From Candidatus Villigracilis proximus (GTDB lineage: Bacteria > Chloroflexota > Anaerolineae > Anaerolineales > Villigracilaceae): a stretch of DNA of 31,883 bases. This document shows, piece by piece, positions 8,931 through 18,702 of this stretch. Below the pieces are notes generated by a model, which was not told where the DNA came from, ran no database searches, and saw nothing but the letters and a program-made list of their open reading frames with translations. The number at the start of each line of letters is the position of its first letter. Position 1 is the stretch's first letter. The position numbers and the translations under genes were made by a program. The stretch covers positions 1 to 31,883 of the forward strand of contig JADKBB010000034.1 in assembly GCA_016715195.1 (NCBI GenBank). The letters are read 5' to 3'.

Positions 8931-11900
8931 CCAGCTTTCCTGGATGAGGTTGAAGCGGAAACCATCCAGGGACCGAGCCGAGATGTAGACTTGATAGGAG
9001 CTGCGAGCGCTTGTTGCCCTGACGCACCGCGCGGCCGGCGCGCTGCTGGAGCGTCGCCGGCTCGTAGGGCAGGTCGATGTGATGGATCTGGCAGGTCTCG
9101 GTCTGGAGATCGACGCCCTCGTAGGCGACCTGGTTCGCGATGACGACGCGGAGCGTGGGCCGCACCGGCTCGGAGATCACGTCTTCCGGGCCGGCGTTCG
9201 CGAGCGCGCTCTCGGGCACCGGCGTGCCGTTGATCATGGCCGGCGTGCCGGTGAACGCCTGCGCGATGTGCATGCGATCGTCGCTCGTCTTGGCGGCCTC
9301 GGCGTTGAGCAGCCCGATCTCGCGCTCGGGGATCCCGGCCTCGACGAGCAGCATCTGCAGCCATCGGTGAACGGCCAGGTTGTCGCAGAAGACGATGTGC
9401 CCACACCCCGACTGGCCGAGGACCTCGCGCACCACCGCATCGAGCTTGGGGCTGTGCGGGTTCGGGACCTTGCGCGCGTCGGTGGTCGGTGGCGTCGCCG
9501 GAACCAGGCGCCCGTTGACCTCCCTCTCGGGCCGCTCCGGCGCGATCCTTCCAGCCGTAGTGCTCGTCGAGGTCGGCGTGGATCGCCACCAGGTTGAGCC
9601 GCGCCATGAGCCCGAGCGGGTTGCCCAGCTTCGGGTTCCTGCGCATCGCCTCGATCTGGTCGAGGTAGTAGGCGTACTTGGCCTCCTGGCGGGCATCGAG
9701 CTCGACGCTGATGCGGATGGGCTTGGCCTCGGGGATGGGGAGGCCCACCTGCTCGGCCGTCTTGAAGTCGCCATAGCGGAAGATGACGCCCCGAAGCTCA
9801 TCGAGGTTCTTGAAGCCGACCACCGCGCCTCGTTGCTCGACCTCGCCGGAGATCGAGATCACGTCTTTGAGGACGACGTGGCAGTAGCGGTCGATGAACT
9901 GCTCGGAGTCCTGCACACCGAGCCGCGCGAAGGCGTCTGGGTCGATGTACCGAAGCAGGTTGAAGAACTCGAGCGGGGAGTTCTTGGCCGGCGTCGCCGA
10001 GAGCAGCACGATGCCGGCGCCGCCGGTCTTGTCGCGCACGCTGCCCGCGCGGAAGTCGAGGTTCCAGGCGCGCGCCGAGCCCGCGCCGGGATTGCCCATG
10101 AACTTCGGCACCCCGCCCTCGCGCTCCTCGGGCATGAAGAGGTTCTTGAAGTTCTGGGCTTCGTCGACGACCAGGAGGTCGACACCGAGGCTCTCCCAGG
10201 TGATGCCGGGGTCGTACTTCCAGCCCTTCGGGAGCTCGAGCTGCTCCGCGACCCAGGCCCCGACCCCCTCGTTGATCACCGCCTCCTCGCGCTCGGAGAG
10301 GTTGACCGCGCGATCGGCCTGCTCCGCGGACCGCTGCTTCCGCCGCGCCGAACGCCGCCGGAGGGTGACTTGCCGCTCGATGGCGGCGGTGCGCGCGGCG
10401 TACCGACCAACGCTCTGCTCGTCCATGCTGGTGCGCGCGAGCGTGCTGTAGGTCATCACCACGACGTCGTATTCGCCGGCCTGGAACTCGCTCCACGTGC
10501 GCGCGCGATCCTCGGGCGTGTCGGTGTCGACAGTGAACTTGCCCGCGTACTTGCCGCGGATGATGAGCTTCTTCTTCCAGCCGATGCGCCCAACGCGGTA
10601 GTCCGGCAGGAGCGCGAGGATGTCTCTCACCCACTTCTCGGCGAGGGAGTTGGGCACGAGCACGACGGGCCGCTTGGCCCAGCCCTCTTGGCGCGCCGCC
10701 GCCACGCGGCGATGCCCACCGCGGTCTTGCCGAGCCCCACGTCGAGCGCGGCGAGGCCTCCGCGCGCGGCGAGCAGCCGGCGAAGCGAGGCGGTCTGATA
10801 CGAGTGCAGCCGGAAGCCCGCCTTGGTCCAGCGCGCGATCGGCACCGGCGTCTCCTCCGGCGTCGGCGCGCGATAGCCCTGGAACGTGCGCTGGTAGGTG
10901 GCCTCGATGAGCTCGCGACGCGTGGGATCGGCCGCGCACCACTCGCGGAACTGGCGCTCCCAGCGCTGGCCGGTGCCGAGGCGCACCTCGTCGAGGCTCG
11001 GCGCGTACACCGAAGCCGCGTTCAACCGGAGGTTCGGCTGATCCTCGATGGCGATCTCGAGGAACGACTCGCCCTCCTTGTTGATGTTCACCGAATCGCG
11101 CAGACCGCCGGAGGAGCCGGTGATCTTCACGATCGTGCCCAGCGTCTTGGGCGCGCCGGGATCGGGGTCGAGCGCGACGAGGATGAAGTGCCCGACCCGG
11201 AACTTCACGTCCGGCGCTTGGGGCCGGAACATCTCCGCGTGGTGGTTCACCCACCCGAGGAAGTTCATCAGCTCGATCCCGATGCCTGCCTCGGTGCGAT
11301 CGAGTTGCTCGTAGTCCTCGCCGTCGATCTGGAGCAGACCACCTTTGCGGACCAGCTTGGGAGGACTCTTGTCGATGGTGAGCGGCGCCACCCACTCGGC
11401 CACGAGCTCGAGCGGCACCCAGCCCTGGCGCGGAGAGACGCCCTCGATCTCGTCGAAGAGCGCCGGCTTGATGACGTCGAGCAGCTTGCGCGCCTGCACC
11501 GCCGCCTGCTGGTCCCCTTGATCCGCGCGGGCCCGCGCCCGGTCGTACTTGGGCCACAGATCGCCGGTGTAGTAGTCGCGCTCGGGCACGAGCTCGCCGG
11601 GGGTGTCTTCACACCAACCGGCAGCGAAGAGCGGCGCCGGGTTGAGCTTGCCGAGGTCCGCGTAGCGCAGGGTGCGGCGCTGGCGATAGATCCAGTCCGC
11701 GAGCGCGAGCACGTCATCCGCGCGCCCCTTGTAGCGCGGCTCCCACGCCGGCTTGGTGCGGAGCGCGGAGATGGGGCGCGCGCTGTTCTTCTCGAAGACC
11801 GCGAGGAACGAGGCGAGGTCGTCGTTGTTCTTCGCGAGCTGGAGCAGCTCGGGTTGCTGGGACGGCGCCCCGTACTTCGTCGTCCAGTCGGTGAGCGCGT

Positions 11901-13160
11901 CATGGAGCTCCTGCCACGCGAGCGCCGGCACCTCCGTGTCACCGCGCGCGACGTCGGCGAGGAACGCGCGCACACGACGGCCGAGGCTCGCCGCGTTGGA
12001 GAGCCAGTGGATCGCGATGGGCGCCGGCGCCGCGGTGGCCGCCGTTCTCGCGGCGGGACGGCGCTTCACCGGCGCCGGCTCCACCACCACGCAGGCCGTG
12101 CAGACCGGGCGCTCGATAAGCGCGGGCAGCCCCTCGAACGCGCCCACCACCTGATAGGCCACCTCGGTCTGCGTGCGGTCGGCCTTGCCGTACTTGCCGC
12201 CGTGCTCCTCGCCGAGCACGTGCTCGGGGAACTGCTCGTAGTAGTCGCCCTCGACGATGAACTGATCGCCGGCGTCGATCTCGCCGAGCTGCCCGCCGCG
12301 CGCGCGGAAGAACACGATGTCCGTGTTGAGGACATGCTTGGCGGCCACGACCTGGTTGCGGTCTCCAGTCGCTCCCGCGAAGACCCCGCTCGGCAGGCGG
12401 AATGCGGCCGCGAGGTGATGCCGGCGCAGCACGAGCTTGCGGAGCTCGACCTGCTCGCTCGCGGTGCCCGTGAGGAACGCCGAGGGGATCACCAGGACGC
12501 CGAGCCCGTTCGGCGCCAGCAGATCCAGCGTGCGCCGCAGGAAGTAGGCGTAGGCGTTGTCCACGGGGAGGCGATAGCTCCGGTCGGGATCCTCGGTCTT
12601 CGCCGGGCCGCGCTCGCCATACGGGGATTGGCGACGACGAGCTCGAAGCGCTCATCGTCGTTGTCGGCCACCCAGCGCTCGAACGGTCCGACGAACACCG
12701 GCAGGTCCGGGAAGAGCGCTTGGAGCAGCGTCGCGCTGAGCTTCGAGTATTCGACCGCCTGCCACCGGATCGCCGGCACCTTGGGCGCGTGCGCCGCGAA
12801 GGCCGAGGGGAAGCGGCCGATCCCGGCGCTCGGCTCCAGCGCTCTCACGGCCCCATCCGCACCGGCGAGCGCGGGGAGGAGCGGCGCCACGGCGCGCGCG
12901 ATCGCATCGCTGATGAGCTGCGGCGTGTAGTAGTCGTGGATGAGCTGCCGCTCGTCCGGCAGCGGCACGCCCGCAGGGAACCGCGGCGCGAGCTTGCGCA
13001 GCGAGAGCCCACCCCAGCCCGAGTACGCGCGCAGCGTCTCGCGATCGGCGTCGGTCAGCGCGCGCGGGGAGCGCAGAAGCTCCGCCGTGAGCGCCATGGC
13101 GGCGATGTTCGCGCGCGACCGCTCTGCTGCCGTCCACTCTTCCGGTGCTCGGGTGCTCAT
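6303..13160 (-). CDS. Giant N6-adenine methyltransferase/SNF2-type helicase fusion, frame-broken
   Basis: Reconstructed, this gene encodes about 2,280 residues: an N-terminal Mod-like adenine methyltransferase, a superfamily 2 helicase, then a long accessory tail. The layout matches the large methylase-helicases of phages, plasmids and integrative elements, of which P1 DarB (antirestriction) is a known example. Seen: methylase motif I LEPSAGIGRF; motif IV NPPY, readable only after restoring one base at 12623-12626; Walker A DVGLGKT; Walker B VVDEAQNF; LLSATPAKNSP; and motif VI QRAGRAVRQGN. The frame changes near 12625, 10697, 9550 and 9005, and three more times in 8882-8936, while conserved sequence continues across each break. 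The ATG overlaps the upstream gene's stop as ATGA. Unless the breaks are sequence errors the gene is dead. Likely substrate is element or invading DNA. Confidence 0.88.
9004..10697 (-). other. Helicase core segment of the giant fusion
   Basis: The segment continues the SF2 motor from RPVVLVPNSLAEKW (motif Ia region) through VVVMTYSTLARTSMDEQS, the Walker B box VVDEAQNFKN and the SAT box LLSATPAKNSPLEFFNLL. At about 9550 the frame shifts between DLDEHYGWK and APERPEREVNGR. The second RecA-like lobe follows with HIVFCDNLAVHRWLQ, INGTPV, VIANQVAYEGVDLQTE and motif VI PATLQQRAGRAVRQGN. Gly-rich and DEAQ boxes together point to a SNF2-like translocase acting on duplex DNA rather than an unwinding helicase, as is usual for this family; that is inference. 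Confidence 0.82.
10697..13160 (-). other. Methyltransferase segment of the giant fusion (N-terminal part)
   Basis: This segment starts MSTRAPEEWTAAERSRANIA. It has AYSGWGGL near residue 50, typical of the leading region of these methylase-helicases, a (D/H)YYTP motif (IHDYYTPQLISDAI), SAM-binding motif I LEPSAGIGRF and an acceptor region ending FELVVANP. Restoring one C gives NPPYGERGPAKTEDPD followed by DNAYAYFLRRTLDLLAPNG, a standard Mod-type continuation. After about residue 350 comes a linker of unknown role with a Trp-rich stretch (PEREYYTGDLWPKYD-like), then SYQTASLRRLLAARGG and the Walker A motif. The frame switch near 10697 follows AVGIAAWRR; the next frame resumes ARQEGWAKRPVVLVPNS. 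Confidence 0.8.
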
Positions 13161-13879
13161 ACGTCTTGCTCCTCCGGTCTCACCAGCTCCGCGCGCACAG
13201 GCACGCCATCCACCTCGACCCTCGGCGCGTTCGACTCCGGCGCGATCGTGCGCAGCGCGCCGAGGAGCTGCCCCGCGTAGCTCCGGCTCGGATCGCGCAC
13301 GGTGAGCGCGGGATCCTCGACGGCCACGCGCGAAGGAAGCTCGCTCGCCGGCGCGCCGGGCACCGTCGCGCTCAGCTTGGTGGGCCCCGCACCTGCACGC
13401 GCCGGGTCGCGCGGGAGGGTGCGCAAGGTGCCCACGAGCTGGGCGACGTGCTCGCTGGTGCCAGCGGGAGCCGGCTGCCCCGCGCGCACCTTCCGCACCG
13501 CATCGAGGACGCCGGCGGCCGCCACCACGGGCGCGGCCTCGGGCACCACCGCCATGATCGCGGGGCCCGCTTCGGCGACGTAGGGCGCGGCAGCAGCCGC
13601 CGCACGCGCGGCCTTCCGGGCAGCGAAGAACGAGAGCGCCATGGCCCCCAGCGGCAGCGCGACCACGCCGACCGCCACCACCCCGACGACGACCTTCAGC
13701 GCGGTCGGCACGGTGACGTCAAGCTCGCCACGCGCGAACGACGCCGCGTTGTCCGCGGCACGCTCCAGGCGGTCTTGCAGCGGCCCGTCTCCCGAGAGTC
13801 GGTACCCCGTCTGCGAGATGGCGCTGAAGTGATCGCCGTCCTCGCCGTCGTGCACCTGGCCGTTCGCGTCGACGTACAT
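13157..13879 (-). CDS. Single-pass membrane protein with Ala-rich region
   Basis: A 240-residue protein. Residues 1-55 are acidic and soluble (MYVDANGQVHDGEDGDHF), followed by a strong transmembrane helix (ALKVVVGVVAVGVVALPLG) at about 60-85. A basic Ala-rich stretch (ARKAARAAAAAAPYVAEAG) and a Pro/Ala-rich soluble tail with two similar pieces, AQLVGTLRTLPRDPA and GQLLGALRTIAPES, come after it, suggesting a duplicated short motif. Its start overlaps the upstream stop (TGATG) and its stop overlaps the giant methylase-helicase start (ATGA), so it is translationally coupled to both. Function unknown; a membrane anchor for operon products is possible. Confidence 0.7.
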   Translation of the reverse strand: MYVDANGQVHDGEDGDHFSAISQTGYRLSGDGPLQDRLERAADNAASFARGELDVTVPTALKVVVGVVAVGVVALPLGAMALSFFAARKAARAAAAAAPYVAEAGPAIMAVVPEAAPVVAAAGVLDAVRKVRAGQPAPAGTSEHVAQLVGTLRTLPRDPARAGAGPTKLSATVPGAPASELPSRVAVEDPALTVRDPSRSYAGQLLGALRTIAPESNAPRVEVDGVPVRAELVRPEEQDV

Positions 13880-15722
13880 CAGAGAAACCTCGCGATCTCT
13901 GCGGTCATGCCGTCGATGTGGCCGAACCAGGACTCGTAGACGTCGGCGAGGTCCACGCGCGCGCCGGTGGAGATCTTCTCGGCCGAGCGCTGCACGAGGT
14001 TCTGGCAGCACATCGAGTAGTCGACGTAGTTGGTGTCGTGGCCCCCGGGCCCCATGCTCTGAATCGGCACGCCGGAGGGCTGTCGCCATCCGTACTCCGC
14101 GACGCCGCGCGGAACGCCGTTCGGCGCGAGCGTCAGCATGCGCGGGTCGATGCACCAGTCCTTGCCGTGGTCCCGCGCGAACGCATCGGGCCCGAACGCG
14201 CGCATCTGCCGCTCGATGTTGTCGTTGTGGCGACTGGCGAACTCGATGCTCGCCATCAGCGCGTCATCGCCCGCCTGCTGATTGAGGCCGTACGGCTGGA
14301 GCACGTGCCGCTCGGCGCGCGCGCGCTGCCAGGCCGCATCCACGATGTCGGCGGTGGGAGGCAGCGCTCCGCCGCCGTGCTCGATCCCGCCGGCGAGCCG
14401 CCGGCAAATCTGGATGACCTCGGCGTAGCTCATCCCGAGCATGAGCCAGCGCCCACCGACGCGGCAGCGCAGCGGGTTGTGGAGCACGAACACGCGCAGG
14501 TCGTGCTGCGGCAGATCGATCGGCGTCCAGATCGGCTCCTCGTGCGAGCCGGCCTCGACGGCGGCCAGCATCAGGCCGCGGATCGAGCTGCCCGCCACGT
14601 GGATCTCCGCCCCCGTGGCTCCTGCTCCTGCTCGGGATCGGAACCGAGCCGCATCGGCACCGCTTCGAGCGAGTTCTCCTTGCGGGGAGCCTTGCTCGCC
14701 GGCCCGAGCTTGAGCTGCCCGGGGTCGGCGCTGACGAGGTTCTGGTTCTGGACCGCCGGGCCGCTGCTCTTGAGCTGTCCCGGGTCGGCGTTGACGAAGC
14801 TCGGGAGGAACGAGCTGCTCTTGAGCTGCCCCGGGTCGGCGCCGACGAAGCTCGCGGGGGCCTGCTGGAGCGGCGCCGGAGCCACCTTGGGCGGCGGCGC
14901 GCTCGGCACAGGCGCCGAGACAGGCGCCGAGCCAAGGAGCCTGGGCGGCGGCGCCACCATGGTGCCGTCGACGGCGACGCGCTGCCCCTTCGCCTCCGCG
15001 CACGTCTTGGCGATGTGGGCGTAGACGTCGCCCACCGTGATCTGATCCTTGCTGCCACCCGCCGCGCCCCCGAGCGCCGCGTTGGCCGCGTAGATCTGCG
15101 CGTCCTTGCCACCCTTCGCGGCGATGACGAAGCCCTCGGCCTGGCCGAAGTCCCTGGGCACGAAGTTCACCATCGCGAGCGCCCCCGGGTGAGCCCCGTG
15201 CACCTTCGCGCCGACGCGGGCGAAGTACGGCGCCGCCACCGTGCGGAGCTGCTCGACGGCGTCGAGCTCGAGCACGCGGCCCGCGCTGTCGCCCAGGAAC
15301 CCGGGGAGCTTGGCCCCCCGCGTCAACTGGATCAGGCCGAAGGCCCCGAGCGGGTTCTTGGCGCGCTCGTCCCACCGGCTCTCGTGGCTGATCACCGCGG
15401 CGAGCGAGTCGACGGGGATCTGGAGCTGCTCCGCGATGTCGAGCAGCACCGCCCGCACCATGGGCGGCTGCTTGGCCAGCCCCGGCACCGCCAAGATGGT
15501 ATTCGCCGGCGCGCCACGGAGCGCCGGGAGCGCACCGCCGAACCGCTGCCACTCCTGCGGCACGGGGCCCGGCGCATCAGCGCCGCGCCGGTAGCGGGGG
15601 GACTTCACATCCATCCCGCCTCTTCCAAACCTCCGTCGCACGGCCGTGAGCGCCCAGGGCCCCCAGCTCGGAGCGCTCAACCCACCGACGGTCCCAATGA
15701 GCACGGCCAGTTCGAAGATCAT
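13879..15722 (-). CDS. Lytic-transglycosylase-like protein with ADPGQLK repeats, one frameshift
   Basis: The reconstructed protein has about 614 residues and begins with a hydrophobic N-terminus (MIFELAVLIGTVGGLSAPSW), a signal or anchor. Residues about 75-200 look like a lysozyme-like/SLT domain: DSLAAVISHESRWDERAKNP followed by GAFGLIQLT, with Glu114 as the likely catalytic acid cleaving peptidoglycan glycan strands. A Pro/Ala linker contains three ADPGQLK repeats (14707-14860). Beyond 14610-14614 the frame changes in a C-run (GAEIHVAGSSIRGLML continues), giving a second ~240-residue region of unknown type (DLRVFVLHNPLRC, HVLQPYGLNQQAGDDAL). The ribosome site GAGGAAC sits 7 bases before ATG 15722. 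Acting at the cell wall, it could open a path for DNA or protein transfer. Confidence 0.78.
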
Positions 15723-15732
15723 GGGCTGTTCC

Positions 15733-16314
15733 TCAGAACACCAGCGTTTCCGTGAAGATCCTCGCCTTCGCCGAGAAGGCGTAGAGTTGCCCCGCCACAC
15801 ATGCCTCCGGCGTGGGGGTCAGTCGGCTGATCACCCCATCGGAGGTAGCCCTCACGCCGGTGACGAGGGCGGAGCCGATTCGCTCGTGGCCGCGCGGCAC
15901 GAAGAAGCGCAGCCCGGGGTGCGGGCTGTTCAGGACCCGCGAGAGGCGGCGCCGGCGCGGGCGGTACAGCTCCGGCGGCAGGGGGCACGCCTCGTAGATG
16001 GCCGCCTCGTACTCGCCTGCTCCGCCGACCAGCTTCAACGTGCCGCAGCCCTCGGGGAGATCGACGTGGTCATCCGCGTCGAACTCCAGAAAGGCGAGCT
16101 CGCCGAGCACGCCCGAAGGAGCCTTGAGGATGCCTCCCGAGCGCTCCCATCGGACATGCAGCGAGGTTCCATCCGGGCCCGGCCCCGGCCCCGTGCGCTC
16201 TTCCTTGGGCGAGTCCGTCTTCACGCGCCGGCAGTCGATGAAGACTCGGACTGGACCCCTGGTGTTCGGGATCGAGTAGGAGGCGACGACCGCGCCGGTA
16301 GCCTTGATCGCCAT
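15733..16314 (-). CDS. Unknown 193-residue protein
   Basis: No family is recognised. The sequence is beta-rich with alternating hydrophobics (GAVVASYSIPNTRGPVRVF; AIYEACPLPPELY; GLRFFVPRGHERIGSALVTG) and ends in FTETLVF. No signal peptide, transmembrane helix or cysteine cluster is visible, so it is probably soluble. The ATG at 16314 has GGAG nine bases upstream, inside the end of the preceding gene; its stop precedes the transglycosylase-like gene start by 10 bases. The context suggests a structural or accessory part of the same operon. It could equally be a degenerate carbohydrate-binding or phage-type structural protein. Confidence 0.7.
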   Translation of the reverse strand: MAIKATGAVVASYSIPNTRGPVRVFIDCRRVKTDSPKEERTGPGPGPDGTSLHVRWERSGGILKAPSGVLGELAFLEFDADDHVDLPEGCGTLKLVGGAGEYEAAIYEACPLPPELYRPRRRRLSRVLNSPHPGLRFFVPRGHERIGSALVTGVRATSDGVISRLTPTPEACVAGQLYAFSAKARIFTETLVF

Positions 16315-16320
16315 GGCTCA

Positions 16321-17542
16321 TCACTCCAGAAGGCTGAGCAGGCCATTGTCGTCGTAGTAGTTGTCGTAGCCGCCCACGCCGCCCATCGCTTCGAGCGCGC
16401 TCGCCACGCCCTCCGCTGCCCCCTCGGCGGCCGCCCGGCGGACCTCCTCGATCTGGGGATCTTCGATCTCGTACGTGCCGTCCGGGCTCCAGTACCCGGT
16501 CACCAGCTCGCCCTGCGGGGTCTGGAAGCCGAAGCTGTGATCCTCGTCGAAGAAGATGGTGCCGGGCGGGAGGCCCGCGAACACCACGCCCTTGTGGACC
16601 GCGGCTTCCGGACCAGGCACGCCCACCGGCGCGGCCCAGGCGGTCACCATGCCGGTGTGCACGGGTCGGGAGCCCTCGGGCGGCGCGAACTGCTGCCCAT
16701 CGCGCAGGAGGATCAGCCCATCGCCGTAATACTGCTCGACGTCCTGCGGGCCGAACGTGCGGCCGTCGTGCAGGGCAATGGACCCGTCGTCATAGACCGC
16801 GTGAACGTGCGCTCCCCAGCTCGGATCGAACTCGGCGGAGTACGAGCGATCGAAGTCCCGGTGCGGGCTCGGCGGGCCACGGCGCGCGGGCGGCTCCGGG
16901 GGCCAGGCCGGGCCGGGCGCCGGGCGGGGATGCGGCGGCGGCGCGGGGCGCGGGCTCGGCGGGCGACCGCCAGGCGGCGGGGCCGGGCGCGGACGCGGCG
17001 GCGTACCCACCACCAGGCGGCGCGTACCCACCACCAGGCGGCGGCGCCGGGCGCGGGTTCGGCGCGCGCCCACCAGGCGGCGCGGGACGCGGGTTCGGCG
17101 GGCGCCCACCGGGCGGCGCCGCGGGCCTGCCCTGCGCCTGCTCGTAGTGGCCCTCGACCCACACCATCTTGCCATCGGCGCCGCGCTCCCAGCGGCCTTG
17201 TACCCACCGCTGTCCCGGCACGGGCGCGGAGGGCCGGGAGGGCCGAACCAGCTTCGGCTCCGGACGCTGCGTCCGATCCTCTCCGATCCGCTTCCACACC
17301 CGCACGGTCCCCGGCAAGAGCAGCGAGTAGAGCGACCCATCCGCCACCGCTCGCGTGCCCGCCGGCCAGGTCTCGGGCCGCTTGGTATTGAGCTTCCCGA
17401 GCTCGCTGGGCGTGACCGCCAGGAAGCCCTGATGGCGCTGGCCCTGCTCGTCGATGATCTCCGCGCGCACGCCGTAGCCCGGCGCCCCTTGGACATGGAC
17501 CTGCTCGTCATCGTCGTCGTCGGACAGATGCTCGCTGTTCAT
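16321..17542 (-). CDS. Pro/Gly-rich protein with conserved flanks, one frameshift
   Basis: Reconstructed, it has about 407 residues. The N-terminal part (MNSEHLSDDDDDEQVHVQG) leads to GTVRVWKRIGEDRT and a short Trp-containing element (GQRWVQGRWERGADGKMVW), then a Pro/Gly/Arg low-complexity tract with repeated PPGGRPPNPRPAP and PPGGGYA units. Near 16996-17006 the frame changes by one base (or two missing bases) within the repeat. The downstream frame continues PRPAPPPGGRPPSPRPAP and then a distinct C-terminal domain (FDPSWGAHVHAVYDDGSIAL, FGPQDVEQYYGDGLILLRDG), whose two similar blocks suggest an internal duplication. The start overlaps the previous stop by one base. Function unknown; the repeat resembles extracellular or surface linkers. 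Confidence 0.68.
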
Positions 17543-17925
17543 CAGCGGACTCCCACGATCAGGGCCTCGGCCCAGATCGACTCGGGCGCGTGCCCCGCGC
17601 CGGCCTCTTCGCTCGGATCGATCAACACGCCATCGATCCGCACCGCCATGTGAGCGGGGTTGGTCTTGGTGAGGACCAACTCCACACGATGCCCATCATC
17701 GATCGCTTCGCGCGCGCGCCGGAGGGACAGCCCTTTGCAGTCCCTCCGGCACATCGGGCACGCGCGCACTTCCGCGGGCCACGGAAGCACATCGAGGTCC
17801 GGATCCACTCCGTACTTGGGAGCTTCACCGGCGACCGGCCCGCCCTTGCAGACGAGCTGGGCGGCGTCGCGCACGAACTCGATGCGCGACGCGTAGGGCC
17901 GCACCGCTCGAATGAGCGGCTTCAC
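17542..17925 (-). CDS. Unknown 127-residue protein with a CPMCRRDC motif
   Basis: A small basic protein starting at GTG 17925 (GGCGGATGATCG upstream). It contains LPWPAEVRACPMCRRDCKGL near residues 47-67. Together with one more cysteine near residue 26, the CxxC-x3-C spacing could bind zinc, but it falls short of a clear zinc ribbon. The rest has an alternating pattern (HRVELVLTKTNPAHMAVRID) and no membrane helix. The stop overlaps the next ATG as TGATG and the start follows the upstream gene by three bases, so it belongs to the polycistron. Role unknown. Confidence 0.65.
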   Translation of the reverse strand: MKPLIRAVRPYASRIEFVRDAAQLVCKGGPVAGEAPKYGVDPDLDVLPWPAEVRACPMCRRDCKGLSLRRAREAIDDGHRVELVLTKTNPAHMAVRIDGVLIDPSEEAGAGHAPESIWAEALIVGVR

Positions 17926-17928
17926 CGA

Positions 17929-18675
17929 TCATCCGCCGCCGAGCCGCTGGGCCGCCATCGACACCAGACGCGAGCCGTGCTTCTTGGCCAGCCCGAGCAC
18001 CAGCTTGCGCCCGCTCCCGCCGACCTCCTTGATCGCCCGCAGGGGCGACGCCGGCGCCTTCGGATCCGTCTCGATGAACTGCTCGCGCAGCGCGCAGCGC
18101 TTGCCGCTCTCCACGCCCACGAACCAGATGCCGCGGAACGGCTGGTCGTCCTTCCAGGCGTAGATCGTGATGGCGACGTCCACCGCCTGCTTGAGCCGGC
18201 CGTCCCCCTGCACGAAGGGGGCGATGCTGCGGCGAATCCACTGCTCGACGCTGAGGATGTCGAGAGGCCCGGGCAGGCAGTCGCTCGCCGTGCTGCCGCC
18301 GGCGGTCTGCAGGTCGTACGCCTGGATCTTGATGTTGACGAGGCCGAAGTTGGCGCAATCGTCCCTCGACGAGAGGATGTGGCTGAGCGAGAACCCCGGG
18401 GGCAGCGTGCCCTTCAGGCTGTAGACGGTATCGGCCTTGCTCTTGGTGATGAGCTTCTTCTCCCCGTCACGCACGATCGAGATCGACTGCTGCGGGCGGA
18501 GGATGTCCTCGAGCTCCACCCGCGCGTGCTCGCGCGCGATCGCGTTGCCGAAGTCGCTGGCCTGGAGCGACTCCAGGACCTCGTTGTTGCTGCTGCGCCC
18601 GGCCGGGGCGTCGCGGTCTTGCCCCGCCGGAGGCCTCGCCGCGCCCCTCTTCATCGCATCTGCTGCCATGCTCAT
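17929..18675 (-). CDS. Unknown 248-residue soluble protein
   Basis: The disordered, basic start (KRGAARPPAGQDRDAPAG) leads into a folded region: HARVELEDILRPQQSISIVR, TVYSLKGTLPPGFSLSHIL, LSVEQWIRRSIAPFVQ and AVDVAITIYAWKDDQPFRGI. Regular beta/alpha alternation suggests a compact domain; no catalytic motif is evident. AGGAGAACGATC just before ATG 18675 is a strong ribosome site. It is separated by 27 bases from the coiled-coil gene upstream and lies 3 bases before the CPMC protein. I do not recognise it. Confidence 0.68.
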   Translation of the reverse strand: MSMAADAMKRGAARPPAGQDRDAPAGRSSNNEVLESLQASDFGNAIAREHARVELEDILRPQQSISIVRDGEKKLITKSKADTVYSLKGTLPPGFSLSHILSSRDDCANFGLVNIKIQAYDLQTAGGSTASDCLPGPLDILSVEQWIRRSIAPFVQGDGRLKQAVDVAITIYAWKDDQPFRGIWFVGVESGKRCALREQFIETDPKAPASPLRAIKEVGGSGRKLVLGLAKKHGSRLVSMAAQRLGGG

Positions 18676-18702
18676 GATCGTTCTCCTGCTCTCCTGGTTG
18701 AT

